Source of the DNA: Alphaproteobacteria bacterium
GTDB taxonomy: Bacteria; Pseudomonadota; Alphaproteobacteria; UBA7985; JAUIBT01
Direction of reading: 5' to 3'
Length of the DNA: 64,000 nucleotides
Assembly: GCA_030428255.1 (NCBI GenBank)
Contig: JAUIBT010000003.1
Span: 62,001-126,000 of the forward strand
Below the pieces are notes generated by a model, which searched no databases, was not told the DNA's origin, and was given only the letters and a program-made list of their open reading frames with translations. This document shows positions 33,570 through 43,371 of this stretch, one piece after another (position 1 is the first letter of the stretch; each line of letters begins with the position of its first letter). A program made the translations under genes and the position numbers.

Positions 33570-34072
33570 GTCAGAACGCAGCTCAGTTCTGGCTAGCCGA
33601 CCAGCAGGATGCAGGCGCGGTGGCTGCCTGCCTGAGCCAGCTCGCCGGTGAGCTGGGCGATGGGGCGGTCTTTGCCTCAACGCCTGAGGCCCTTGCTGCG
33701 GGCGGTTTTGGCTCCCGGCCTTTGTTCCACTGCCTGCTGAGCGGTTCGCGCACAGAGCCAGAGAGCTTGGCGCTGTTTTTCCCACATTTTTCGACCACGC
33801 GCGGCTGTGCGGGTGTCTATGTGCAAGACCTCTGGGTGGCGCGCACACGGCGCAGCCGTGGCCTGGGGCAAGACCTGCTGGCGGCGGTGGCGGACTACAG
33901 CGCGCGTCAGTGGCAGGCACGCTATCTGGCGCTGTCGGTCCACACCAGCAACCCCAAGGCTTTGGCCTTCTATCGCCGGCTTGGCTTTGAAGCGGGCGAG
34001 GGCATGCAGGCGCTGGCATTGACCGGCCCGGCCTTCCAGAGCCTGTCCAACAGCAAGGGAACCCGAGCATGA
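33566..34072 (+). CDS. GNAT-family N-acetyltransferase
   Basis: This is a predicted acetyl-CoA-dependent N-acetyltransferase of 168 residues. The acetyl-CoA-binding region is VQDLWVARTRRSRGLGQDLL (about residues 86-105; motif A R-x-x-G-x-G as RSRGLG), and motif B is SNPKALAFYRRLGFEAGEG. It overlaps the aminotransferase stop by ATGA and its own stop overlaps CoA-transferase A the same way. Together with the M20 deacylase downstream it suggests an N-acyl intermediate that is later released. Confidence 0.9.
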   Translation: MSQNAAQFWLADQQDAGAVAACLSQLAGELGDGAVFASTPEALAAGGFGSRPLFHCLLSGSRTEPESLALFFPHFSTTRGCAGVYVQDLWVARTRRSRGLGQDLLAAVADYSARQWQARYLALSVHTSNPKALAFYRRLGFEAGEGMQALALTGPAFQSLSNSKGTRA

Positions 34073-34782
34073 GCTTGCCCGACAAGCGCCAAGGCATGGA
34101 AGAGGCCATCGCGCGCATTCCCAACGGCGCGCGTATTCTCATCAGCGGCTTTGGCGTGCCTGGAACGCCCTTTACCTTGATCCAAGAGCTGTTGCGCCAG
34201 GGCCAGACGGGCCTGACCTTGGTCAAGAACGACGCCAATGAGACCGGCTTGGGCATCGACCACTTGCTGGCTAGCGGCCAGGTCGAACGGCTGATCACAA
34301 CCCACATTGGCCTCAATCCGCGCGCCATTGAGCTGATGAACAGCGGCAAGCTGACGGTGGAGTTTTGCGGTCAGGGCATGCTGGCCGAGCGCCTGCACGC
34401 GGGCGGGGCAGGGCTGAAGGCTTTCTTGACCGATATCGGGGTTGGGACGCTGTTGGCGCAGGGCAAGCCGCACCACGAATTGGACGGGCAAAGCCTGGTA
34501 CTGGAGACCGCATTGCGCGCCGATTTCGCCCTGATCCACGCAGCCAAGGCGGACCCTTTCGGCAATCTGCGCTATACGGCAACCGCACGAAATTTCGCGC
34601 CAGTCATGGCCATGGCCGCCGATCAAGTCATCGTCGAGGCCGAGGCGGTCGTCGGCCTAGGCGATCTTGCCGCCGACGACATCCACACGCCTGGACCATT
34701 TGTCGATGCGGTGGTGGACCTAGCGGCGCTGGGGCCTTTGAGCGCAGAATACGGCGTTGTGCGCAGGGAGCAACATGTCTGA
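34069..34782 (+). CDS. CoA-transferase subunit A (3-oxoacid CoA-transferase type)
   Basis: This alpha subunit of 237 residues belongs to a family I CoA-transferase. Typical segments are GARILISGFGVPGTPFTLIQ, GLTLVKNDANETGLGID and AAKADPFGNLRYTATARNFA. It requires the beta subunit encoded next, whose start lies inside the end of this gene. It would activate an acid (a 3-keto acid, or the carboxylate made by the aminotransferase) at the cost of succinyl- or acetyl-CoA. Confidence 0.93.
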   Translation: MSLPDKRQGMEEAIARIPNGARILISGFGVPGTPFTLIQELLRQGQTGLTLVKNDANETGLGIDHLLASGQVERLITTHIGLNPRAIELMNSGKLTVEFCGQGMLAERLHAGGAGLKAFLTDIGVGTLLAQGKPHHELDGQSLVLETALRADFALIHAAKADPFGNLRYTATARNFAPVMAMAADQVIVEAEAVVGLGDLAADDIHTPGPFVDAVVDLAALGPLSAEYGVVRREQHV

Positions 34783-35443
34783 ACCAACAAGTTTCGATCC
34801 GAAAACCCGCATGATCGCGCGCGCCGCTCAAGAGGTACAGCCGGGCATGGTGGTCAATCTGGGCATTGGCCTGCCGACCCAGATTGTTGGGCATCTGCCC
34901 GCGGGCTTTCCGGTCTGTTTGCACAGCGAAAACGGCCTGACCGGGACCGGACTAGTGCTGGCGCCGGATCAAGCCGACCGCAATCTGATCGACGCGGGTG
35001 GGGCCTATGTTTCAACCCTGCCAGGCGCGGCCTTCTTCGACAGCTTGACCTCCTTTGCCATGGTGCGCGGCGGTCGGCTGGATCTGACGGTCTTGGGCGC
35101 GTTTGAAGTCGCGCAAACCGGAGATCTCGCCAATTGGCAGATTCCGGGCCGCTTTACGCCGGGTGTTGGCGGCGGTATCGAGCTGGCGCAAAAAGCGCGC
35201 CGCGTGGTGGTGCTGTCCACCCATTGCGACCGACGCGGCCAACCCAAGCTGCTGCGTGCTTGCAAGCTGCCGCTGACCGCAGAGCGCTGTGTGGATCGCA
35301 TCATTACCGATATGGCCGTGGTTGACGTGACGCCTGCGGGTTTTGCCTTGCGTGAACTGGCCGAAGGCGTCAGCCTGGAGGATGTCATGGCGGCGACCGA
35401 CGCCCCCTTGGCGCTGCCGGACGCGCCCCTGCTGCGCTTCTAG
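34775..35443 (+). CDS. CoA-transferase subunit B (3-oxoacid CoA-transferase type)
   Basis: This beta subunit of 222 residues carries the catalytic glutamate in VCLHSENGLTGTG, as in the SENG motif of family I CoA-transferases. Other blocks are GMVVNLGIGLPTQIVGHLP and GGRLDLTVLGAFEV. The ATG at 34775 has AGGGAG four bases upstream and overlaps the alpha subunit by eight bases. A 22-bp tandem repeat array starts at its stop codon. Confidence 0.94.
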   Translation: MSEPTSFDPKTRMIARAAQEVQPGMVVNLGIGLPTQIVGHLPAGFPVCLHSENGLTGTGLVLAPDQADRNLIDAGGAYVSTLPGAAFFDSLTSFAMVRGGRLDLTVLGAFEVAQTGDLANWQIPGRFTPGVGGGIELAQKARRVVVLSTHCDRRGQPKLLRACKLPLTAERCVDRIITDMAVVDVTPAGFALRELAEGVSLEDVMAATDAPLALPDAPLLRF

Positions 35444-35539
35444 CGCCAACCTGCCGCGCTTTTAGTGCCAACCCGCCGCGCTTTAGCGCCAACCTGCTGC
35501 GCTTTTAGCGCTAACCCGCCGCGCTTTTTGTGCCAACGC
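35441..35539. repeat. Four and a half tandem copies of a 22-bp unit starting at a stop codon
   Basis: Each unit has the form (T)AG-YGCCAACCYGC-YGCGCTTTT, with small differences between copies. The first copy begins with the TAG stop of CoA-transferase B. The preceding codons (CTGCTGCGCTTC) already resemble the unit's end. The array nearly fills the gap to the M20 gene. Confidence 0.88.
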
Positions 35540-35553
35540 AAAGGATAAGGCCC

Positions 35554-36846
35554 ATGGATGCCAGCATAGAAACGCAGATCTTGACCGCGGTTGACGCGGC
35601 CTTTGACCAGGAGTTGGACTTCTTGGCGGAGCTGGTGGCCTTCCCATCGCGACGCGGTGAAGAGCAGGCGGCACAAGATTTCATGGCTCAGGCGCTGGAG
35701 GCGCGCGGCTATGCGGTGGACCGCTGGCAGGTTGAGGTCGCGGATATCCAGCACCTGCCTGGCTTTTCGCCGGTGATCGGCTCCTATGAGGACGCGGTCA
35801 ACGTGGTGGGCAGCCACGCTAGCCGCAAGAAAAGCGGGCGCAGCTTGATCCTTAACGGCCACATGGATGTGGTGCCCGAAGGTCCGCTCACCATGTGGGA
35901 CCAGCCGCCCTATGCGCCGCACATTGCGGGCGGCTGGATGTATGGCCGTGGGGCAGGCGACATGAAGGCGGGCATTGCTGCAAACTTGTATGCGCTGGAT
36001 GCCTTACGCGCTTGCGGCTTTGCACCTGCGGCCGATCTGCACTTTCAGTCGGTGGTCGAAGAAGAGTGTACGGGCAACGGTGCTTTGGCCTGCTTGCAGC
36101 GGGGCTATAAGGGCGAAGCGGTGCTTATCCCAGAGCCATTTGCCGAGGCCCTGGTCACTGCGCAGGTCGGGGTGCTGTGGTTCCAGGTGCATTTGCAGGG
36201 GCTGCCGACCCACGTCGCCTATGCGGGTGACGGTGCCAATGCCATTGAGGCTGCTGTGCCGCTGATCGCGGCGCTGCACGAGCTGGAAGCGCGCTGGAAC
36301 CGGCCCGAGGCGCGCTCATGCCACTACGCTGACCATGCCCACCCGCTGAATTTGAATGTTGGCAAGATCCAAGGCGGCGACTGGACCAGCTCGGTGCCAG
36401 CTTGGTGCGTATTTGATCTGCGCATGGGCCTCTATCCTGGCCAGGACATGCAGGCCGCCAAGGCCGAAATCGAGGCCTGCCTGCAAGAGGCCGCCCAGGG
36501 CAATGCCTTCTTGCGCAAGCACGCGCCCAAAATCGTCTACCATGGCTTCCAAGCCGAGGGCTATGCACTGGGTGATGATCAGCGCCTCGGCACTCTGGCG
36601 GCGATTGAAACGCTGGAGGGCGCCCACCAGCGCGTCACTGGGGCGACACTGGACCGCCTGGCCATTACCGCCACCACTGATGCGCGCTTTTTTGGGCTCT
36701 ATGCCGATACGCCCGCCCTGGTTTATGGCCCCAAGGCCGAGGCGATCCATGGCTTCAACGAGCGCGTGGAGCTGGAGAGCCTGCGCCGCGTGACCCAAGC
36801 CACCGCGCTGTTCATTGCCAACTGGTGCGGGCTGGAGGCGGTTTAG
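35554..36846 (+). CDS. M20-family amidohydrolase (ArgE/DapE-like deacylase)
   Basis: This zinc-dependent hydrolase of 430 residues removes an acyl group from nitrogen. Metal-binding and catalytic blocks are ILNGHMDVVPEGP (first histidine), GRGAGDMKAGIAANL (bridging aspartate), VVEEECTGNGALA (general-base and metal glutamates), and near the C-terminus KAEAIHGFNERVEL (last histidine). The ATG at 35554 follows AAGGATAAGG. It closes the cassette of aminotransferase, acetyltransferase and CoA-transferase. Its likely task is to hydrolyse the N-acetyl product of the GNAT enzyme or an imported N-acyl compound. Confidence 0.92.
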   Translation: MDASIETQILTAVDAAFDQELDFLAELVAFPSRRGEEQAAQDFMAQALEARGYAVDRWQVEVADIQHLPGFSPVIGSYEDAVNVVGSHASRKKSGRSLILNGHMDVVPEGPLTMWDQPPYAPHIAGGWMYGRGAGDMKAGIAANLYALDALRACGFAPAADLHFQSVVEEECTGNGALACLQRGYKGEAVLIPEPFAEALVTAQVGVLWFQVHLQGLPTHVAYAGDGANAIEAAVPLIAALHELEARWNRPEARSCHYADHAHPLNLNVGKIQGGDWTSSVPAWCVFDLRMGLYPGQDMQAAKAEIEACLQEAAQGNAFLRKHAPKIVYHGFQAEGYALGDDQRLGTLAAIETLEGAHQRVTGATLDRLAITATTDARFFGLYADTPALVYGPKAEAIHGFNERVELESLRRVTQATALFIANWCGLEAV

Positions 36847-37031
36847 CGGCGGCTTGCTTGGTGTTCCGCCTATGACCCAAAGTTCCGCCTTTCTTTGGCA
36901 AACGCAAGGCTGCGGGGCTTTGGATCGCGCCAGCCAGGCCCGGAAGGGCGGGCTAGCTGCTCGCTAAGGCGATATCAACCGATTGTGGTCTTTGTGCATT
37001 CTCGCTCCAGCTCCTGGGGAGCCCGCCTCGG

Positions 37032-37457
37032 TCATTCACCACTGTCAACGGCCTTACGCGCGAGCTGCAAGAAGGTGGCGCGCTCCTGCGGCTCCAGGCC
37101 GGTTAAAATGTCGTCCTGAAGAGCGCGAACCAGAGGCAAAATCTGCTGAAACACAGCCTGACCTGCGGCGGTCAAAGTCACCTCGCGGGCACGACGGTCG
37201 CGGGCGCTGATGCTGCGCTCGACCAAGCCCTTGGCCTGCAAGCGGTCGATCACCCCACCAATCGTCGCCTTGTCATAGGCAATCTTCGCCGCCACGCTGG
37301 CCTGGTCGATCCCCGGCTGGCTGGCGATGGCGTCCATGGCCGCGAACTGCACGGGCGTTAGGTCAAAGCCCGCCGCTTGCATCTGCTTACTGAAAGTGTG
37401 CGTCGAAATCTGGTTGAGGCGTCGGATCAGGTGTCCGGCCATGGCCTGGGCGTGCAT
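37032..37457 (-). CDS. MarR-family regulator, MobR-like
   Basis: This winged-helix repressor of 141 residues has the wing and recognition helix region ASVAAKIAYDKATIGGVIDR, LQAKGLVERSISARDRRARE. Its start is preceded by AAAGGAG. It is divergent from the flavin monooxygenase at 37600 across 142 bp that contain a 20-bp palindrome. In Comamonas, MobR, also a MarR protein, represses mobA and is released by 3-hydroxybenzoate; the same arrangement here supports that role. The effector is inferred. Confidence 0.9.
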   Translation of the reverse strand: MHAQAMAGHLIRRLNQISTHTFSKQMQAAGFDLTPVQFAAMDAIASQPGIDQASVAAKIAYDKATIGGVIDRLQAKGLVERSISARDRRAREVTLTAAGQAVFQQILPLVRALQDDILTGLEPQERATFLQLARKAVDSGE

Positions 37458-37496
37458 GCGGGCTCCTTTGGTCCTGGCGGCTTTGTAGGTTGGTTT

Positions 37497-37549
37497 GGTA
37501 ACTATACTTACTTTTCTTCTTGACGCAAGTTAGTATGCATGCTTACTAA
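37497..37549. promoter_or_regulatory. Putative MarR operators between mobR-like and mobA-like genes
   Basis: TTAGTATGCATGCTTACTAA at 37530-37549 is a 20-bp palindrome with one mismatched pair. A second, weaker dyad GTAACTATACTTAC lies at 37497-37510. Both sit in the 142-bp divergent gap, where a MarR dimer would block both promoters. Confidence 0.7.
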
Positions 37550-37599
37550 TTACTCCAAGCTATTCAGCAGCACGCTCTGTTTCGTTTGGAGAACAAATC

Positions 37600-39522
37600 A
37601 TGCAGTACTACCTTGACGGCTTTCGCCCTGGTGATCCCGATACCTTGCCCGCCGCTGAAGGCCGCGCGCTCGGCACTCCAGATATGCCTGAGAAGATCGA
37701 CGTGCTGATCGTCGGCTGTGGCCCGGCGGGCCTTTGCTTGGCTGCTCAGCTTTCCGCCTTCCCCGAAATCACCACCCGCATTATTGAACAAAAGCCCGGC
37801 CCAATCGAAAAGGGACAGGCCGACGGCGTCAATGTGCGCTCCATGGAGATGTTCCAGGCCTTTGGCTTTGCTGAGACCGTCAAGCGCGAGTCCTATTGGG
37901 TCAATCAGACGACGTTCTGGACGCCGGACCCCAAGAACCCTGAGCACATTGCCCGCGTTGGCCGCGTTCAGGACGTGGCCGACGATCTGTCCGAAATGCC
38001 CCACACGTTGATGAATCAAGCGCGCATCCACGAGATGTTCTTGAATTTCATGCGCAATTCGCCCAGTCGGCTTGAGCCAAATTACTCTATGCAGATCAAG
38101 GATCTAACGGTTGATACCGCCGCAGATGACTATCCAGTCACGGTAACGATTGAGCGCTGCGACGAAGCCAACGCCGGTCAGCTTGTGACCCTGCGCGCCA
38201 ACTATGTCGTCGGCTGCGACGGTGCGCGCTCGAACGTGCGCCAGGCGATTGGCGGTCAATTGCACGGCGATGCCGCCCACCAAGCCTGGGGCGTGATGGA
38301 CATCTTGGCCAACACAGACTTTCCCGATGTGCGCATGAAGTGCCTGATCCAATCCGCCAAAGAAGGCAACGTGTTGATCTTGCCGCGCGAGGGTGGCTAC
38401 CTGTTTCGCATGTACGTCGAGCTGGACAAGCTGAACCCCGATGAGCGCGTGTCGAACCGCAACCTGACCAAGGAGCATATGATCGCGGCCGCCAACCGCA
38501 TCATGAAGCCCTACACCATCGACGTAAAAGAAGTGGTGTGGTGGTCGATCTATGAAATTGGTCACCGCCTGACGGATCGGTTCGACGATGTACCCGCTGG
38601 CGAGACAGCGACCCGCAACCCACGGGTTTTCACCGCCGGGGACGCGTGCCACACCCACAGCCCTAAAGCCGGGCAGGGGATGAACGTGTCCATGGGCGAC
38701 ACCTTCAATTTGGGTTGGAAGCTGGCTCAGGTCTTGAAAGGCCGCTCGGATGCCAGCCTGCTGCACTCCTATTCCGACGAGCGCCAGGCGGCGGCCAAGG
38801 CGCTGGTGGACACCGACCACCAGTGGGCACGGGTTATGTCAGCGCCCCCCGGCGAATCAGAGCTGGACGGCTCGAACATGCCGCGGTTCCAAAAGCAGTT
38901 CATCGAAAACGGCGTGTTCACGGCGGGCTTGTCGGTCTGCTATCAAGCCTCCGCCCTGGTGGCCGAGCCCAAGTACCAGGCACTGGCCAGCGGTCAAGAG
39001 CTGGGCAAGCGCTTTCACTCCGCGCCGGTGGTACGGGTGGCCGACGCCATGGCCATGCAGCTTGGCCACGTGGCACAGGCAGATGGTCGCTGGCGCATTT
39101 ATGCTTTTGCGGGCGCGGGTGACAGCGGGCAGTCAGGCGCGCAAATCCACAAGCTCTGCGATTTTTTGGAGAGCGATCCAAACTCTCCGGTGCTGCGTTA
39201 CACCCGCAAGGGCGAGGACATCGACGGCCTGATCGACCTGCGCGCGATCTTCCAGCAAAGCTGGGAAAATCTGGCATACGAAACCATGCCCGCGCTGTTG
39301 CGTCCGGCTAAGGGCGCGCTGGGGCTGCGCGACTACGAAAAGGTGTTTTGCGCCGATACCAAGAGCGGCCAGGACATTTTCGATATGCGCGGTATCAATC
39401 GCGCGCAGGGCTGCATGATCGTGGTGCGCCCGGACCAATACATCGCCAACATTTTGCCGCTGGATGCCTATGGCGCCTTGGCGGCTTTCTTCGACGGCTT
39501 CTTGCTGCCGGCTGGCGATTGA
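37600..39522 (+). CDS. mobA: FAD-dependent aromatic hydroxylase, 3-hydroxybenzoate 4-monooxygenase-like
   Basis: This enzyme of 640 residues belongs to the phenol 2-monooxygenase type of flavin hydroxylases. The FAD motif is VLIVGCGPAGLCLAAQL (from about residue 36), then VVGCDGARSNVRQAIGG (DG motif) and FTAGDACHTHSPKAGQGMN (GD motif). A C-terminal thioredoxin-like dimerisation domain (about residues 460-640) is present. The length matches MobA of Comamonas (about 640), which converts 3-hydroxybenzoate to protocatechuate with NADPH and O2. GGAG precedes the ATG. It is transcribed alone, with a terminator right after it. Phenol or another hydroxyaromatic is an alternative substrate. Confidence 0.88.
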   Translation: MQYYLDGFRPGDPDTLPAAEGRALGTPDMPEKIDVLIVGCGPAGLCLAAQLSAFPEITTRIIEQKPGPIEKGQADGVNVRSMEMFQAFGFAETVKRESYWVNQTTFWTPDPKNPEHIARVGRVQDVADDLSEMPHTLMNQARIHEMFLNFMRNSPSRLEPNYSMQIKDLTVDTAADDYPVTVTIERCDEANAGQLVTLRANYVVGCDGARSNVRQAIGGQLHGDAAHQAWGVMDILANTDFPDVRMKCLIQSAKEGNVLILPREGGYLFRMYVELDKLNPDERVSNRNLTKEHMIAAANRIMKPYTIDVKEVVWWSIYEIGHRLTDRFDDVPAGETATRNPRVFTAGDACHTHSPKAGQGMNVSMGDTFNLGWKLAQVLKGRSDASLLHSYSDERQAAAKALVDTDHQWARVMSAPPGESELDGSNMPRFQKQFIENGVFTAGLSVCYQASALVAEPKYQALASGQELGKRFHSAPVVRVADAMAMQLGHVAQADGRWRIYAFAGAGDSGQSGAQIHKLCDFLESDPNSPVLRYTRKGEDIDGLIDLRAIFQQSWENLAYETMPALLRPAKGALGLRDYEKVFCADTKSGQDIFDMRGINRAQGCMIVVRPDQYIANILPLDAYGALAAFFDGFLLPAGD

Positions 39523-39549
39523 GGGCGCTTGCAGATCCAAAGAAGATCG

Positions 39550-39575
39550 GGGGGAGCTTGGCTCCCCCTTTTTTT
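39550..39575 (+). terminator. Rho-independent terminator after mobA-like gene
   Basis: GGGGGAGC pairs with GCTCCCCC around a TTG loop and is followed by seven T. It lies 27 bp after the stop of the mobA-like gene. Confidence 0.92.
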
Positions 39576-39626
39576 GTGCTAGCTTCATATAGCGATACGC
39601 TCACAAGACCAAAAGGAGAGGCCATC

Positions 39627-40367
39627 GTGTCCGAAAAAGAACGCAGCCTCGCAGTCTTGATTGATGCGGATAACGCGAGCCCACTGATCATCGACGGGCT
39701 GTTGGCCGAGGTGGCGGGCTTTGGCACCGCCAGCGTCAAGCGCATCTATGGCGATTGGACCCGGCCAAACCTGTCCGGCTGGAAAGCGGTTTTACTGGAG
39801 CATTCGATCCAACCGATCCAGCAGTTCGGCTATACCGTGGGCAAGAACGCCACCGACAGCGCCATGATCATCGACGCCATGGACCTGTTGTATACCGGGT
39901 CCTTTGACGGCTTTTGCCTGGTCTCCAGCGACAGCGATTTTACCCGTTTGGCAGCCCGTATCCGCGAATCCGGCAAGGTGGTCTATGGCTTTGGTGAGAT
40001 GAAAACACCCAAGCCCTTTGTCGCTGCATGCGACCGCTTCATCTATACCGAGGTCTTTGCGTCCGACGCGTCTGAGGACACAGACACCAGCCCGTCGATC
40101 AAAAAGCTGCCCACCAAGGACCTACGGCGCAATTCCAAGCTGCTCCAAGCGATCCGCAAGGGCATAGCGACGGCCTCCGACGAGGCCGGTTGGGCCTATC
40201 TTGGCGGGCTGGGCCTCTATATGTCCAAAGCCATCCCTGAATTCGACCCGCGCAATTATGGCTATCAGAAACTGAGTGAGTTGCTGGAGGCGATCGGGCT
40301 GTTCGAAATCCAGAAAAAGGGCGACATGGTCTATATCCGCAGCAAGCAAAAGCAAGACAAGGCCTAA
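39627..40367 (+). CDS. NYN-domain protein with C-terminal OST-HTH/LOTUS domain
   Basis: This protein of 246 residues has an N-terminal NYN (PIN-like nuclease) domain. Acidic residues typical of the active site are in AVLIDADNASPL, NATDSAMIIDAMDLL and LVSSDSDFTRLAARIRESG. The C-terminal third (DEAGWAYLGGLGLYM onward) fits an OST-HTH/LOTUS RNA-binding fold. A role in RNA processing or decay is expected from the family but not shown. The start is GTG at 39627, with AAAGGAGAG six bases before it. It is a single gene between a terminator and the phosphonate pair. Confidence 0.9.
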   Translation: MSEKERSLAVLIDADNASPLIIDGLLAEVAGFGTASVKRIYGDWTRPNLSGWKAVLLEHSIQPIQQFGYTVGKNATDSAMIIDAMDLLYTGSFDGFCLVSSDSDFTRLAARIRESGKVVYGFGEMKTPKPFVAACDRFIYTEVFASDASEDTDTSPSIKKLPTKDLRRNSKLLQAIRKGIATASDEAGWAYLGGLGLYMSKAIPEFDPRNYGYQKLSELLEAIGLFEIQKKGDMVYIRSKQKQDKA

Positions 40368-40424
40368 AGAGCCTTGTTTGTCGCTTTGATGACGACAGAA
40401 GCCGAAAGAACCGGCTAGTCTTAG

Positions 40425-42190
<1,766 letters not shown>

Positions 42191-42207
42191 TCGGGGCGAC
42201 AGGCCGC

Positions 42208-42267
42208 GCGGACTTGGCAAGGGCGGACTTGGCAAGGGCGGACTTGGCAAGGGCGGACTTGGCAAGG
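42208..42267. repeat. Four perfect tandem copies of a 15-bp unit
   Basis: GCGGACTTGGCAAGG is repeated four times without change, 17 bp after the stop of the HD-domain gene. The perfect identity suggests recent expansion. Confidence 0.92.
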
Positions 42268-42362
42268 GCGGGGCTGGATTTGGCGGCAGGGGCCTGCTAT
42301 CACTGCCCCTGATCACGGGCCAGCCAAGGGCGCTTGGGCCTTTTCCCAATTAGAGATGCTTT

Positions 42363-43121
42363 GTGGCAGACCCTTTGTTGTTCTGGAGCCTTGCGCTCAC
42401 AGCGGCTTTCTTAACTGGCGCCAGCAAGGGCGGCCTGCCGTTGGTTTCCTCGCTCAGCGTGCCCATGATGGCGCTGTTTATGCCGACCTTGCAGGCCGCG
42501 GCCCTGCTGCTCCCGGTCTATATCGTCAGCGATATTTACGGCTTGTGGCTCTACCGCCGCTCATTTTCGGCGCGCAATCTTGCGATTTTGGTGCCCGCAG
42601 GCCTCGTGGGTATGTCGCTGGCCTGGCTGCTTGCTGGACAGACCAACGACATGGCGGTTCGCTTTGTTACCGGCTTGGTGGGGTTGTTCTTCGTGGCATT
42701 GCGCATGCATGGGCGTATCAAGGGGAAGGTCAAGGCGCGGCCTGCCGATATTCCGCGCGGTTTGTTTTGGGGCTCGATCGCGGGTTTTACCAGCTTTGTC
42801 GCCCACGCGGGCGGTCCGCCGTTCCAGGTCTATACACTGCCACAGCAACTGCCAAAGATGACCTTTGCGGGTACGGCGACTATCCTGTTTGCCATTATCA
42901 ACCTGGCCAAACTGCCGCCCTACATGGCGCTCGGCTTGCTCGACTGGGGCGACATGAGCGTTGTGGCCTGGCTGGCTCCGGTGTCCTTGCTGGGGGCCTA
43001 TTGCGGCTACCGCTTGGCCTTGGTCCTGCCTGAGCGCTTGTTCTTCATCCTGGTCGAGGCGGCTTTGTTCGTCATATCGGTCAAGCTGATCTACGACAGC
43101 CTGCCGCATTTGCTGGCCTAA
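42363..43121 (+). CDS. TauE/SafE-family membrane transporter
   Basis: This inner-membrane protein of 252 residues has about seven or eight hydrophobic helices. Family marks are FLTGASKGGLPLVSSLSVPM near the N-terminus and FTSFVAHAGGPPFQVYTLPQ in the second half. The start is GTG at 42363 with a poor ribosome site. It lies 172 bp after the TmpB-like gene in the same direction, with a repeat array between. TauE/SafE proteins move sulfite or organosulfonates; near phosphonate genes the substrate could be an anionic product. The link is by position only. Confidence 0.88.
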   Translation: MADPLLFWSLALTAAFLTGASKGGLPLVSSLSVPMMALFMPTLQAAALLLPVYIVSDIYGLWLYRRSFSARNLAILVPAGLVGMSLAWLLAGQTNDMAVRFVTGLVGLFFVALRMHGRIKGKVKARPADIPRGLFWGSIAGFTSFVAHAGGPPFQVYTLPQQLPKMTFAGTATILFAIINLAKLPPYMALGLLDWGDMSVVAWLAPVSLLGAYCGYRLALVLPERLFFILVEAALFVISVKLIYDSLPHLLA

Positions 43122-43371
43122 TGCAAAGACCGAGCAATCGCCTTGGTTTGTGCCAAAGATCCGCAAGGTGCTATCAAAGAGATAAAACGCATTGAGCGAC
43201 CGCAGGTCAACAAAATGCGCTTGAGTGCAAATCGCGAGGATATTTCAACACGCTCAAGTATAAATCTTCGTAAAAACAATAGCTTAAAGCGACCGACTTG
43301 GTGTGAAGCCAGGACCCGCCGCCCTAGCGCGTCTTGCCCTTATCGCGCTGCCCCACAACGCCTGGGGGGCA

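Noticed and set aside
33564-34349. Open frame of 261 codons on the minus strand
   Set aside because: It runs opposite the acetyltransferase and CoA-transferase A genes, which are joined by ATGA overlaps, and its sequence is low in complexity.
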